Assembly (NCBI GenBank): GCA_937862905.1
Contig: CALMCL010000169.1
Location: 1-64,000, forward strand
Direction of reading: 5' to 3'
Origin: an uncultured Burkholderiaceae bacterium
GTDB lineage: Bacteria; Pseudomonadota; Gammaproteobacteria; Burkholderiales; Burkholderiaceae
DNA: 64,000 nt
Part shown: positions 54,626-64,000 of the stretch, one piece after another
How positions within the stretch are numbered: the stretch's first letter is position 1
Layout: each line of letters opens with the position of its first letter
Position numbers and translations under genes: made by a program
The notes under the pieces: model-generated
The model's input: only the letters and a program-made list of their open reading frames with translations
Database searches by the model: none
Told to the model about the DNA's origin: nothing

Positions 54626-55180
54626 ATGAAAATTATTGCCACTAGCCGTTCTTTGCATGGCACGGGTGCGAGCCGCCGTATGCGTAACAGCGGCGTGACG
54701 CCTGCAGTCGTCTACGGTGCAGCAGATGCTGCAACATCAATCGAAATCGAACACAACAGCCTGTTCCACGCTTTGCGTAAAGAAGGCGTGCGTTATTCGG
54801 TTTTGGATTTGGAAATCGACGGCACTGTTGAACAAGTATTGGTGCGTGACGTTCAAGTACACCCATTCAAACCAATGATTTTGCACGTTGACTTTCAACG
54901 CGTGAAAGCCGATGAGCCAATCACATTCAAAGTGCCTTTGAAATTCGTTGGCGGCGAAACATCACCTGCAGTTAAAGTCGGTGGTCAACGCATCAAAGCG
55001 GCCGTATTCAACGTGAAAATCACTTGCCTGCCAAAAGACTTACCAAACGCGGTCGAAGTTGACGTGTCAAAACTCGAACCAAGCCAAGCGTTCAAAGCCA
55101 GCCAATTGGCATTGCCAGCTGGCGTGACTTTGGTTTTGGGCAAACAAAAAGACATCACTTTGGCAGCTGCGGGTAAATAA
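54626..55180 (+). CDS. rplY: 50S ribosomal protein L25/general stress protein Ctc
   Basis: Long-form L25: MKIIATSRSLHGTGASRRMRNSG and VYGAADAATSIEIEHN start the 5S rRNA-binding domain (1-~90). The C-terminal TL5/CTC domain follows (HVDFQRVKADEPITFKVPLKF, GGQRIKAAVFNVKITCLPKDLP). Length is 184 residues. ATG 54626 has TTTGGAG 6 nt upstream. A terminator separates it from pth. Confidence 0.95.
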   Translation: MKIIATSRSLHGTGASRRMRNSGVTPAVVYGAADAATSIEIEHNSLFHALRKEGVRYSVLDLEIDGTVEQVLVRDVQVHPFKPMILHVDFQRVKADEPITFKVPLKFVGGETSPAVKVGGQRIKAAVFNVKITCLPKDLPNAVEVDVSKLEPSQAFKASQLALPAGVTLVLGKQKDITLAAAGK

Positions 55181-55205
55181 TTCCCAGCCACTCAAGTGTA
55201 CAATG

Positions 55206-55238
55206 AAGCCCGCAGACATTTTGTTTGCGGGCTTTTTT
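55206..55238 (+). terminator. Terminator after rplY
   Basis: AAGCCCGCA/TGCGGGCTT (55206-55214 and 55226-55234) with an 11 nt loop is followed by TTTT. Confidence 0.85.
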
Positions 55239-55302
55239 ACCAGCAATGCTTAAAAAATCACATGCACAGGATCACCCCACGGGTGAACAAACTGAATTCA
55301 CT

Positions 55303-55893
55303 ATGAGCACTCAAACCAAACTGATCGTCGGCCTAGGCAACCCGGGCTCAGAATATGACAACACACGACACAATGCAGGCTGGTGGCTACTGGATCGGCT
55401 GTCCCAACAACTCAATGTGACGCTGTCTCCTGAGTCAAAGTTTCATGGCCTCACCGCTCGAGCACGCATTCATGGTGGCGACGTGTGGCTGCTGCAACCC
55501 ATGCAATACATGAATCGCTCTGGCGCAGCCATCGCAACCTTGGCCCATTTTTATAAAATCCTGCCGGAAAACATCATCGTGCTGCACGACGAGCTCGATT
55601 TACCCATTGGCTCTGCAAAAATGAAACTTGGCGGCTCCAGCGGTGGTCACAATGGGCTAAAAGACACCCAAGCCAAACTTGGCACCGATAAATTTTGGCG
55701 CCTGCGGATTGGCATCGACCACCCACGCAACAGCAGCATCCCCCTACAACCCGTGGCAGACTATGTGCTCAAACCACCCAAACAAGCCGAACGCTCTGAA
55801 ATTGACAAAGCCATAGACAAAGCGCAAGATGCCATTAACGAGTGGCTGACAGGCAACACTCAAAAAGCGATACAAAACCTGCACGCAAAATAG
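55303..55893 (+). CDS. pth: Peptidyl-tRNA hydrolase
   Basis: Core motifs are LIVGLGNPGSEYDNTRHNAGWW (the catalytic His in TRHNAG), LLQPMQYMNRSG, VLHDELDLPIGSAKMKLGGSSGGHNGLKD. It frees tRNA from prematurely released peptides. ATG 55303 is used; the frame extends back to 55225, over the terminator, without family sequence. Length is 196 residues. Confidence 0.95.
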   Translation: MSTQTKLIVGLGNPGSEYDNTRHNAGWWLLDRLSQQLNVTLSPESKFHGLTARARIHGGDVWLLQPMQYMNRSGAAIATLAHFYKILPENIIVLHDELDLPIGSAKMKLGGSSGGHNGLKDTQAKLGTDKFWRLRIGIDHPRNSSIPLQPVADYVLKPPKQAERSEIDKAIDKAQDAINEWLTGNTQKAIQNLHAK

Positions 55894-56283
55894 GGACAGC
55901 TACACAGAAAAAACAACACAAAAAGGCTTTTATAAAAAATAAGTCAAAAATAAAGCCAGAATTGCGATTTTTATTTGAAAAAGAGCATCAAAAACATATT
56001 TAGTGCTAAAAACAAAAACAAGCCCTTTTAATTTTAGTTATAATGTCACCACTTCGAGAAATCAACAATCGAAAAAAGAGGCTGCCCGAAGGCAGCCCGA
56101 ATCACACAAAGTAAGCTTTCAAAATGGTAAAAAGAGAAATCTTTTTGCCATTTTTTGTTATGAAACCACAGCACACACGATGCAATCTCATAACATGGAA
56201 GAGAAAAATGAATCCTTATTATCAGCGACAAGATTTACGCCAACATTACAAATCCATTCTTCCCAACATATAAACCACAACAA
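55894..56283. other. AT-rich convergent intergenic region with two terminators
   Basis: It separates pth from gltD. It holds a plus-strand hairpin AAAATGGTAAAAAG/CTTTTTGCCATTTT (56121-56154) followed by T, for pth, and the gltD terminator below. No gene is supported. Confidence 0.6.
56073..56098 (-). terminator. Terminator of the gltB-gltD transcript
   Basis: On the minus strand GGCTGCC-TTCG-GGCAGCC, a stem with a stable UUCG tetraloop, is followed by TCTTTTTTTC. It lies about 185 nt past the gltD stop. Confidence 0.85.
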
Positions 56284-57753
56284 TCACAACGGTAAATCAC
56301 TGTCGCCCATCAAATGTGCATCCACATGATGTGCCGCTTGGCGCCCCTCACGAATCGCCCACACAACCAATGATTGACCACGACGAACGTCGCCGGCCAC
56401 AAACACTTTATCGACATTGGTGGCATATGCACCCACACCATCAACGTTGGCTTGGGCATTGAGACGCGCATCTTTATTCACCCCAAACGCATCCAAAATG
56501 GCTTGTGCTGGATGAACAAAGCCCATCGCCAACAACACCAAATCGGCTTTCACTTCAAACTCACTGCCTTCAACCTCAAGCATTTTGCCATCTTTAAACT
56601 CAACCCGTGCGCACAAAAGTTTTTCAACTTTACCATTTTTGCCAACAAAAGCCTTGGTGGTCACAGACCAATCGCGCTCACACCCTTCATCATGTGATGA
56701 GGAGGTGCGCATTTTCATGGGCCAGTATGGCCACACACTGGTGATGGATTTGTCCTCAAACTCACGTGGGCGTGGCATCACTTCAAATTGAGTCACGCTT
56801 TTCGCACCGTGGCGGTTGGATGTGCCGACGCAATCTGAGCCGGTGTCACCGCCGCCAATCACAACCACATGCTTGCCTTTGGCATTGATTGGGTTTTCGC
56901 CATCACCCGCCACCATTTGATTTTGAGGAATCAACCATTCCAAGGCATAATGCACGCCGCTCAGTTCACGCCCAGGTGCAGGCAAGTCTCGTGGTGTTTC
57001 TGAGCCGATCGCCAAAACCACTGCATCGTATTGTGCCTTCAATTCCTCACCACTGATGAACAAGCTGGCTCCATTCGCTGCGCCTGCGGGGAAGGTGTCA
57101 GAGCCCACCGCAACACCTGTTTTAAACACCACGCCTTCTTCTTGCATTTGCCCCATGCGGCGGTCAATCAACCACTTTTCAAGCTTGAAATCAGGAATGC
57201 CATAACGCAACAAGCCCCCAATGCGAGAATTTTTCTCATACACCGTCACATCATGACCTGCACGCGCCAATTGTTGAGCACAGGCCAAACCCGCAGGGCC
57301 CGAACCGACAATGGCCACGCGTTTGCCTGTTTTCACTTTGGCCTTTTGCGGTTTGATCCAATTGTTCGCCCATGCTTTGTCAATGATGGCATGTTCGATC
57401 GATTTGATGCCGACAGCGTCGTTGTTGATGTTCAATGTGCAAGCCGCTTCACATGGTGCAGGGCAGATGCGCCCCGTGAACTCAGGGAAGTTATTGGTCA
57501 ATGACAGGGTGTCAATTGCGCCTTGCCAGTCTTGCTGATACACCAAATCGTTAAAATCAGGGATGATGTTATTGATCGGGCAGCCGTTGTGACAAAACGG
57601 TGTGCCACAATCCATGCAGCGTGAGCCTTGCTTGCTTGCATCGGCATCAGACAAGGCGTGGACGAATTCTTTGTAATGCTTGATGCGATTGTCTGGTGCT
57701 TCATACAGCGGATAGAGGCGCGCTTGTTCCAAAAATCCAGTTATTTTACCCAT
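56284..57753 (-). CDS. gltD: Glutamate synthase (NADPH) small subunit
   Basis: The 489-residue flavoprotein begins [11 protein letters not shown]-terminal cysteines ([29 protein letters not shown]) bind the 4Fe-4S clusters. [16 protein letters not shown] is the FAD-binding and [15 protein letters not shown] the NADPH-binding Rossmann motif. It passes electrons from NADPH to GltB. It is 116 nt downstream of gltB. ATG 57753 has AGGA 8 nt upstream. Confidence 0.96.
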   Translation of the reverse strand: MGKITGFLEQARLYPLYEAPDNRIKHYKEFVHALSDADASKQGSRCMDCGTPFCHNGCPINNIIPDFNDLVYQQDWQGAIDTLSLTNNFPEFTGRICPAPCEAACTLNINNDAVGIKSIEHAIIDKAWANNWIKPQKAKVKTGKRVAIVGSGPAGLACAQQLARAGHDVTVYEKNSRIGGLLRYGIPDFKLEKWLIDRRMGQMQEEGVVFKTGVAVGSDTFPAGAANGASLFISGEELKAQYDAVVLAIGSETPRDLPAPGRELSGVHYALEWLIPQNQMVAGDGENPINAKGKHVVVIGGGDTGSDCVGTSNRHGAKSVTQFEVMPRPREFEDKSITSVWPYWPMKMRTSSSHDEGCERDWSVTTKAFVGKNGKVEKLLCARVEFKDGKMLEVEGSEFEVKADLVLLAMGFVHPAQAILDAFGVNKDARLNAQANVDGVGAYATNVDKVFVAGDVRRGQSLVVWAIREGRQAAHHVDAHLMGDSDLPL

Positions 57754-57869
57754 TTTAGTTCCTTCAAAAAAAGTCAAAGTTTACTTTTTTCGCTTCAAAT
57801 TTGATGTGTGATGTGAGGCACATTTGACCTCACCATCTGTGTTATAAATCAACGATGCCCTGTGACTTC

Positions 57870-60800
57870 TTATGCCGCTTCGCTTTCTTGAGCCTGTTTT
57901 TCAAGCACCTTGCGGTAATCAATCGGCATCACTTTGACAAACTTGCCCAGAGCCACGGCCCAATTGTCCAAGATTTCACGCGCACGTTCAGAACCCGTGT
58001 ATTTGAAATGGTTTTCAATCAAAGTCCGCAAGTTGACTTCATCGGATGCGGGATCTGACTCAGAGGTCAAGCGATGCCACACCGCGTCTTTTTGCCTCTG
58101 CTCAGATTCATCCAGCACTGCACTTAAGGTCACCATTGAGGTGTTGCATTTCGCTGCAAATTCTTGGCGAGGATCATAAACATAAGCCACACCACCGCTC
58201 ATGCCTGCGGCAAAGTTGCGACCCGTTTCACCTAAAACCACCACAGTACCACCCGTCATGTATTCGCAACCATGATCGCCCGTACCTTCCACAACGGCGG
58301 CGGCACCTGAATTGCGCACGGCAAAACGCTCACCGGCAACGCCTGACAAATAGGCCTGACCTGCAATCGCACCGTACAACACCGTGTTACCCACAATGAT
58401 GTTTTCATGCGATGCACCGCGGAAACTGTTGTTTGGGCGCACGATAATGCGGCCACCTGACAACCCTTTACCGACATAATCATTGCCTTCACCAACCAGG
58501 TCAAAAGTCACGCCATGCGCGAGGAAGGCAGCAAAACTTTGACCCGCTGTGCCATTCATTTGAATGTGAATCGTGTCATCTGGCAAACCTGCATGACCAT
58601 AGCGGCGAGCAACGCGACCTGACAACATGGCACCCACCGAACGGTTCAAATTGCGCACCGTTTGAATGAATGACACGGGCTTGCCTTCGGTCAATGCGGG
58701 TTCGCTTTGAGCGATCAATTGCTGATCAAGCGCATTGTCCAAACCGTGGTCTTGCGTCAACGATTGGAAGCTCGTGTCGCCAATGGCATTGGGCACTTGA
58801 TGGAAAATGCGTGAGAAATCCAGACCCTTGGCTTTCCAATGGGTCACACCTTGGCGCATGTCCAGCAAATCACTGCGGCCAACCAACTCTTCCAGCGTAC
58901 GGGCACCAAGCTGTGCCATCAATTCACGCACTTCTTCGGCGATGAAAAAGAAATAATTGACCACATGTTCAGGCTGACCTGTGAATTTCGCACGCAAAAC
59001 AGGGTCTTGCGTCGCCACGCCCACAGGGCAGGTGTTCAAATGGCATTTGCGCATCATGATGCAGCCTTGAACGACCAACGGTGCGGTGGCGAAACCGAAT
59101 TCTTCCGCACCCAATAACGCACCAATCACCACATCTCGACCGGTTTTGATTTGGCCATCGACCTGCACCACCACGCGTGAACGCAAGCGGTTCAAGACCA
59201 AGGTTTGTTGCGTTTCTGCCAAGCCCAATTCCCACGGTGCGCCTGCATATTTGACCGATGACAAAGGCGATGCCCCTGTACCACCATCATGGCCTGCAAT
59301 CACGATGTGATCGGCTTTGGCTTTGGCAACACCAGCTGCAACGGTGCCCACACCATTTTCAGCCACCAATTTGACTGAAATTGAAGACGATGGATTGACA
59401 TTTTTCAAGTCATGAATGAGCTGCGCCAAATCTTCAATCGAGTAAATGTCGTGATGTGGCGGCGGTGAAATCAAACCCACACCTGGAGTGGAGTGACGCA
59501 AAGCACCAATGTATTCCGACACTTTACCACCGGGCAATTGCCCCCCTTCACCCGGTTTCGCACCTTGTGCCATTTTGATCTGAATTTGATCCGCTGACGA
59601 CAGGTACTCAGCCGTGACGCCGAAACGACCCGATGCCACTTGCTTGATGCGCGAACGCAGTGAGTCGCCCTTTTTCATCGGAATGTTGGCCAAAATGCGA
59701 TCGCCACCAATGATGTCGGCAATCGTTGTGCCGTCGACGATGCCCGATTCGCCCGTTTGCATTTCTGCGCGGTAGCGTTTAGGGTCTTCACCGCCCTCGC
59801 CCGTGTTTGATTTACCACCAATTCGGTTCATCGCCACCGCCAATGTCGAGTGTGCCTCGGATGAAATGGAACCCAAGCTCATTGCACCTGTGGCGAAACG
59901 TTTGACGATTTCTGTGGCGGGCTCAACTTCATCAATCGAAATGGCGCGAGCGGGATTGACTTTAAATTCAAACAAGCCACGGAACGTCATGTGACGTTTG
60001 GATTGGTCATTGATGATTTGCGCGTATTCTTTATAGCTTTGGTAATTGTTGTTGCGGGTGGAATGTTGCAATTTTGCAATCGCATCGGGTGTCCACATGT
60101 GCTCTTCACCGCGTGCACGCCATGCGTACTCGCCGCCCGTCATCAGCTTATTTTGCAAAGCGTGCTTTTCACCAAATGCATGTTGATGCAACACAACGGC
60201 CTCTTGCGCCACCTCAAACAAACCCATGCCTTCAATCGTGCTCGCAGTGCCTTTGAAATACTTATCCACCAGGTCACGCTTTAAGCCAACCGCTTCAAAA
60301 ATTTGTGAGCCGGTGTACGACATGTACGTCGAAATACCCATTTTTGACATGACTTTTTGCATGCCTTTGCCCACACCTTTAATGAAATAAGCGATGGCTT
60401 CTGACGGCTTTTTGCCCGTGATGAGGCCATGCTGCACCATGTCAGTCAATGTGGCAAAAGCCAAATAGGGGTGAACCGCCTCTGCGCCATAGCCGCCAAG
60501 CAACGCAAAATGATGAACTTCACGTGCGCTGCCCGTTTCAACCACGAGACCCGTGGAGGTGCGCAAACCCGACTCCACCAAATGCTGGTGGATCGCTGAT
60601 GTCGCCAATAAGGCAGGAATCGGTAAATAATCCGCATCCACCCCACGATCAGACAAGACCAACACATTGTGGCCTGCTTTCACCGCATCAACGGCTTGTG
60701 CACACAACGAAGCCAATTGAGCCTCAATGCCATCTGCACCCCATTTTGATGGGTATTTCATGTCCAAAGTGTAGCTTTTGAATTTACCATTGGTGTATTT

Positions 60801-62618
60801 TTCGATGTGACGGATTTTGGCCATTTCATCGTAATTCAATACAGGTTGAGACACTTCCAAGCGCATCGGCGGATTGGTGTTGTTGATGTCGAGCAAGTTC
60901 GGTTTGGGCCCGATGAACGACACCAAAGACATGACCATTTGCTCACGAATGGGATCAATCGGTGGGTTGGTCACTTGCGCAAACAACTGACGGAAATATT
61001 GGTAAAACGATTTGTGTTTTTTTGACAACACGGCCATGGGCGTGTCATTGCCCATCGAACCAGTGGCTTCTTCGCCATTTTGCCCCATAGACTGCAAAAT
61101 CAACTTCACGTCTTCTTGCGTGTAACCAAAAGCCTGCTGGCGATCGAGCAGCTCTGATTTGGGCACAGGACGTTCCTCAACAGGCGTCAAAACGTGCTCA
61201 AGCTTCAAAGACAGCTTGGCGTTCCATTCTTTATACGGGCGCGCGGTTGACAGATTTTTCTTGATTTCTTCATCGGCAATGATGCGGCCTTGCTCTGTGT
61301 CGATGAGCAACATTTTGCCCGGTTGCAAACGCCATTTTTGTTTGATTTTCGCATCAGGAATGGGCAACACACCTGATTCTGAAGCCAAAATCACCAAATC
61401 ATCGTCAGTCACGACATAACGTGCTGGACGCAAACCATTGCGATCAAGGGTCGCGCCAATTTGGCGACCATCAGTGAAACACAGTGCTGCGGGGCCGTCC
61501 CACGGCTCCATCAAGGCGGCGTGGTATTCATAAAACGCGCGGCGAGATTGATCCATCTGCTCATGTTGCTCCCATGCTTCAGGCACCATCATCATCATGG
61601 CATGGGCGAGTGGATAACCCGACATCACCAACAACTCCAAACAGTTGTCGAATGACGCCGTGTCGGATTGACCAGGATAAATCAATGGCCATAATTTTTC
61701 CAAATCGTCACCCAACACCGCAGATGAAATGGCTTTTTGACGTGCCTTGATCCAATTCACATTGCCTTTGACCGTGTTGATCTCACCATTGTGTGCAATA
61801 AAGCGGTAAGGATGAGCCAATTCCCATGCAGGGAACGTGTTGGTCGAGAAACGTTGATGCACCAGAGCGATGGCAGAAATCGTGCGATGATCCGACAAGT
61901 CCTTGAAATAACGACCGACTTGATCGCACAGCAACAAACCTTTATACACCACGGTGCGTGCGCTCATCGAAGGCACGAAATATTCTTTACCGTGCTGCAA
62001 TTGGAGCGATTGAATGCGATGTGATGCGGTTTTACGAATCACGTACAATTTACGTTCGAGTGCATCTGTGACCATCACGTCAGGACCGCGACCGATGAAA
62101 ATTTGACGAATCACGGGTTCAGTGGCTTTCACCGTTGGTGACATGGCCATTTCGGCATCCACAGGCACATCGCGCCAACCCAAAACCACTTGACCTTCGG
62201 CTTTCACAGTGCGCTCAAGCTCTTGCTCACAGGCCAAGCGAGAAGCCTCTTCTTTTGGCAAGAAAATCATGCCCACACCATATTCGCCCGCTGGGGGCAA
62301 CATCACGCCTTGGCGCGCCATTTCCTCACGGTACAATGCGTCTGGAATTTGCAACAAAATACCCGCACCATCACCCATCAGCGCATCCGCGCCGACCGCA
62401 CCGCGGTGATCCAAATTATGTAAAATCAATAGACCTTGTTGAACAATCGCGTGACTGCGTTGTCCTTTGATGTGGGTGACAAAACCCACACCACATGCAT
62501 CGTGCTCTTGCGTCGCATCATACAAACCGAGCGCCGTCGCCCGTTCACGCTCACGCTTTACAGTCAACACATCGAGTTCCGCTGCGCTTGGCGCAATTGT
62601 TTGGGTAAGCTCATTCAT
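57870..62618 (-). CDS. gltB: Glutamate synthase (NADPH) large subunit
   Basis: A 1582-residue protein. A ~41-residue propeptide precedes Cys42 in HDACGVGFV, the N-terminal nucleophile of the class II glutamine amidotransferase domain (to about 430). A central domain follows, then the FMN-binding synthase domain ([37 protein letters not shown]) with the 3Fe-4S cysteines in [15 protein letters not shown]. The C-terminal part is the GXGXG beta-helix ([17 protein letters not shown]). It makes two glutamates from glutamine and 2-oxoglutarate. ATG 62618 has GGAG 8 nt upstream; ATG 62654 is less likely. Confidence 0.96.
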   Translation of the reverse strand: MNELTQTIAPSAAELDVLTVKRERERATALGLYDATQEHDACGVGFVTHIKGQRSHAIVQQGLLILHNLDHRGAVGADALMGDGAGILLQIPDALYREEMARQGVMLPPAGEYGVGMIFLPKEEASRLACEQELERTVKAEGQVVLGWRDVPVDAEMAMSPTVKATEPVIRQIFIGRGPDVMVTDALERKLYVIRKTASHRIQSLQLQHGKEYFVPSMSARTVVYKGLLLCDQVGRYFKDLSDHRTISAIALVHQRFSTNTFPAWELAHPYRFIAHNGEINTVKGNVNWIKARQKAISSAVLGDDLEKLWPLIYPGQSDTASFDNCLELLVMSGYPLAHAMMMMVPEAWEQHEQMDQSRRAFYEYHAALMEPWDGPAALCFTDGRQIGATLDRNGLRPARYVVTDDDLVILASESGVLPIPDAKIKQKWRLQPGKMLLIDTEQGRIIADEEIKKNLSTARPYKEWNAKLSLKLEHVLTPVEERPVPKSELLDRQQAFGYTQEDVKLILQSMGQNGEEATGSMGNDTPMAVLSKKHKSFYQYFRQLFAQVTNPPIDPIREQMVMSLVSFIGPKPNLLDINNTNPPMRLEVSQPVLNYDEMAKIRHIEKYTNGKFKSYTLDMKYPSKWGADGIEAQLASLCAQAVDAVKAGHNVLVLSDRGVDADYLPIPALLATSAIHQHLVESGLRTSTGLVVETGSAREVHHFALLGGYGAEAVHPYLAFATLTDMVQHGLITGKKPSEAIAYFIKGVGKGMQKVMSKMGISTYMSYTGSQIFEAVGLKRDLVDKYFKGTASTIEGMGLFEVAQEAVVLHQHAFGEKHALQNKLMTGGEYAWRARGEEHMWTPDAIAKLQHSTRNNNYQSYKEYAQIINDQSKRHMTFRGLFEFKVNPARAISIDEVEPATEIVKRFATGAMSLGSISSEAHSTLAVAMNRIGGKSNTGEGGEDPKRYRAEMQTGESGIVDGTTIADIIGGDRILANIPMKKGDSLRSRIKQVASGRFGVTAEYLSSADQIQIKMAQGAKPGEGGQLPGGKVSEYIGALRHSTPGVGLISPPPHHDIYSIEDLAQLIHDLKNVNPSSSISVKLVAENGVGTVAAGVAKAKADHIVIAGHDGGTGASPLSSVKYAGAPWELGLAETQQTLVLNRLRSRVVVQVDGQIKTGRDVVIGALLGAEEFGFATAPLVVQGCIMMRKCHLNTCPVGVATQDPVLRAKFTGQPEHVVNYFFFIAEEVRELMAQLGARTLEELVGRSDLLDMRQGVTHWKAKGLDFSRIFHQVPNAIGDTSFQSLTQDHGLDNALDQQLIAQSEPALTEGKPVSFIQTVRNLNRSVGAMLSGRVARRYGHAGLPDDTIHIQMNGTAGQSFAAFLAHGVTFDLVGEGNDYVGKGLSGGRIIVRPNNSFRGASHENIIVGNTVLYGAIAGQAYLSGVAGERFAVRNSGAAAVVEGTGDHGCEYMTGGTVVVLGETGRNFAAGMSGGVAYVYDPRQEFAAKCNTSMVTLSAVLDESEQRQKDAVWHRLTSESDPASDEVNLRTLIENHFKYTGSERAREILDNWAVALGKFVKVMPIDYRKVLEKQAQESEAA

Positions 62619-62695
62619 GGCATTTCTCCAGCCGAAGCAGTTATTTTGATTCATTGGGCAAGCGCTGTGCGCCCCAATAAGTACGTTTGAGTCAG

Positions 62696-62724
62696 ACTAT
62701 AACGTGGTTTTTACTGCAACACAA
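62696..62724 (-). promoter_or_regulatory. Sigma-70 promoter of gltB
   Basis: On the minus strand TTGTGT (62724-62719) and TATAGT (62701-62696) are 17 bp apart, about 80 nt before the gltB start codon. Confidence 0.65.
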
Positions 62725-62790
62725 CATTATTTAATTGGGGTCGTTATTAATTTTAACACTTAAGCACCACAGCCCATTATTTAAATAGGG
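62725..62790. promoter_or_regulatory. Direct repeats upstream of gltB, candidate regulator sites
   Basis: CATTATTTAATTGGGG (62725-62740) and CATTATTTAAATAGGG (62775-62790) share 14 of 16 bases and start exactly 50 bp apart, close to five helical turns. They abut the -35 box of the gltB promoter on its upstream side. Confidence 0.45.
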
Positions 62791-63020
62791 ACTGAATTGA
62801 TTGCTTTTAAAAAAACCACCAAAACAAGTACAAACCCCCAACCCTTTCACACTCACCCGCACCAAACAACACCACAAAATACAACCTCAACACACCCTCA
62901 ACATCACACAGTTCTTTTTCAGCAAAACCTTTCAACCGCGATCCTTTTCCAAATAAAAACACACATCGTTCGCCCCATCAAAATGAACCACATGCCCAAA
63001 AACACCTTTTCCCGTATAAT

Positions 63021-63038
63021 GTCAACACATGTTTTGAC
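63021..63038. promoter_or_regulatory. Palindrome next to the grxD -10 box
   Basis: GTCAACACATGTTTTGAC pairs at 8 of 9 positions and begins right after the TATAAT at 63015-63020. It could be an operator covering the transcription start of grxD. Confidence 0.45.
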
Positions 63039-63071
63039 ATCAATGCAATCAACCACACACAGGAGCACACC

Positions 63072-63407
63072 ATGAGCAATCCAACTCAAGAATTCATCCA
63101 ACAAACCATCAACGACCATGCCATCGTTTTATTCATGAAAGGCACGGGTCAATTTCCCCAATGTGGCTTTTCGGGCAAAGCCATTCAATTACTGAAAAGC
63201 TGTGGTGCAACCAAAGTGGCAACCGTTAATGTTTTGGACGACGCAGAAATCCGCCAAGGCATCAAAGACTTTTCACAGTGGCCCACCATTCCACAGCTGT
63301 ATATTCAAGGTGAATTCATCGGCGGCTCGGACATCATGAACGAAATGTTTGAATCGGGTGAGTTGCAGACCTTGGTGACCGAAGCGATGAAGGCATCGGA
63401 CGCGTAA
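63072..63407 (+). CDS. grxD: Monothiol CGFS glutaredoxin (Grx4/GrxD)
   Basis: The 111-residue protein has the monothiol active site QCGFSGKAIQLL, the Lys of LFMKGTGQFPQ, TIPQLYIQGEFIGGSDI (cis-Pro and glutathione-binding) and no N-terminal Trx extension. CGFS glutaredoxins carry a glutathione-ligated 2Fe-2S cluster and deliver it in iron-sulfur assembly, often with BolA partners. AGGAG lies 8 nt upstream of ATG 63072. Confidence 0.95.
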   Translation: MSNPTQEFIQQTINDHAIVLFMKGTGQFPQCGFSGKAIQLLKSCGATKVATVNVLDDAEIRQGIKDFSQWPTIPQLYIQGEFIGGSDIMNEMFESGELQTLVTEAMKASDA

Positions 63408-63416
63408 TGAAACACA

Positions 63417-63486
63417 TGGGGAAAGTAAAAATCTATTTTCCCCTTGGTCATTTAACAACTCGTTTTTTAAAACGAGTTGTTAAATT
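63417..63486. terminator. Two consecutive hairpins after grxD
   Basis: The first is a GGGGAAA...TTTTCCCC hairpin (about 63418-63443). The second is a perfect 17 bp inverted repeat (63450-63466 and 63469-63485, half-site ATTTAACAACTCGTTTT) with only two bases between the arms. The region 63487-63800 beyond it has no convincing gene. Confidence 0.65.
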
Positions 63487-63800
63487 CAAAAGATCGCAAG
63501 CATCGGGTGGACATTCTTTGTTTTAAACGAAATGATCACTTATTAACACCATCGCCACAAAGCCCCCTCTATTCACCCCGAACCTGCCCGCATGTCGAGC
63601 ACAACGAATCGACTCAGCCCAACTCAGCAAACAGTTTGGTTTCTATGGTCATTGAAATAAGCAGGGGCACGATTGTTTTGATGAGGCCAAAAGCGTTCTG
63701 ACTTCACGCCGATTTTAAGTGTGGCATCCCGCACAAAACCTCTCAACCCCAAAAAAACGGGCGCACACATTTTTCGAAGCAACGTTAAAAAAAGAACCTC

Positions 63801-64000
63801 ATGACACCTAACGCCATCACCCGCTTTGTCTTACTCGCTGCCATCTGGGGCGGCTCGTTCTTACTGATGCGCATCATCGCACCTGTTGTCGGTGGCTTTT
63901 GGACAGCAGACCTACGACTGGCCATCGGTGCGATGACCTTATTGCTGCTCATGTGGGCACGTAAATTGCCATTGAACCTCCAACACTGGCGACATTATGC
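63801..64000 (+). CDS. DMT-superfamily (EamA) transporter, 3' end outside window
   Basis: The frame opens at ATG 63801 and stays open to the right edge (66 codons). The sequence TRFVLLAAIWGGSFLLMRI, then FWTADLRLAIGAMTLLLLMW, is the first two helices of an EamA drug/metabolite exporter, with the family motif AAIWGGSFL. AAGAACC is a weak ribosome-binding site. Substrate unknown. Confidence 0.8.
   Translation, partial: MTPNAITRFVLLAAIWGGSFLLMRIIAPVVGGFWTADLRLAIGAMTLLLLMWARKLPLNLQHWRHY

Larger units (their letters stand above)
62619..63071. other. Divergent regulatory region between gltB and grxD
   Basis: No gene is supported in the 453 bp. It holds the gltB promoter (62696-62724), a pair of direct repeats (62725-62740 and 62775-62790), and a -10-like TATAAT (63015-63020) with an adjacent palindrome for grxD. 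Confidence 0.55.

Noticed and set aside
63477..63701. A 74-codon ORF between grxD and the EamA gene
   Set aside because: It starts at the end of the palindrome, has no family signal and no ribosome-binding site.

Overview
This 64 kb window is a chromosomal stretch of a betaproteobacterium, most likely order Burkholderiales. The evidence is the gene orders mutY-mutM, TPR-lolB-ispE, tRNA-Gln-prs-rplY-pth, dnaQ-rnhA-methyltransferase-gloB-mltD and gltBD, the full GatCAB amidotransferase operon, the CGFS glutaredoxin, and a roughly 50% GC codon style. The genus cannot be fixed from the sequence alone. Most of the window is housekeeping; no rRNA, CRISPR array, complete insertion sequence or prophage was seen. 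There is one tRNA gene, tRNA-Gln(UUG).

Layout. 1-8.5 kb: the end of an RluF-like pseudouridine synthase with an RG-rich repeat tail, a cysteine-desulfhydrase-like PLP enzyme, a small RTX calcium-repeat protein, the tRNA-hydroxylation protein TrhP/YegQ, a barnase-like exported RNase with its barstar inhibitor, and malic enzyme MaeB. 8.7-10.2 kb: an accessory pocket with a lone TIR-domain protein and REP-type inverted repeats. 10.2-15.6 kb: base-excision repair (mutY, mutM), then TPR-lolB-GST-ispE. 15.8-24.4 kb: a zinc-type ArsR/CDF pair with an obvious operator, a GDT1-type exporter, an SDR reductase, a YebC regulator, a HerA-like ATPase, a carbonic anhydrase and a second CDF protein. 24.8-31 kb: gatC-gatA, two tandemly duplicated cysteine-rich lipoproteins, gatB, an AT-rich exported orphan and miaA. 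31-38.4 kb: dnaQ, rnhA, methyltransferase, gloB, mltD and fabI. 38.6-42.8 kb: an ABC-F ATPase, then two minus-strand genes (VOC and a DUF6151/GFA-like protein) separated by a well-formed integron attC site, and a GyrI-like protein. 43.3-49.8 kb is a sulfur block: cystine-type ABC importer, MetB/MetC-like PLP enzyme, TauE-like anion permease and CysB-like regulator. 50-53.1 kb: ada-like/alkB alkylation repair, a PEBP protein and a divergent LysR regulator. 53.2-63.4 kb: tRNA-Gln, prs, rplY, pth, gltD-gltB and grxD. A DMT-family permease runs off the right edge.

The most interesting non-coding features are the integron cassette remnant at about 40.7-41.8 kb, which has no integrase in the window; a pair of roughly 300 bp MITE-like elements in opposite orientation (41853-42146 and 44248-44559) that share terminal inverted repeats and carry nested REP palindromes, one of them lying between the substrate-binding and permease genes of the importer; a 28 bp perfect operator palindrome in the ArsR/CDF promoter; and a 19 bp perfect inverted repeat after the MetB-like gene. 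Accessory proteins that stand out are the TIR protein, the RNase/barstar pair, and the duplicated six-cysteine lipoproteins lodged inside the gatCAB operon. All calls come from reading the sequence; no database search was run.
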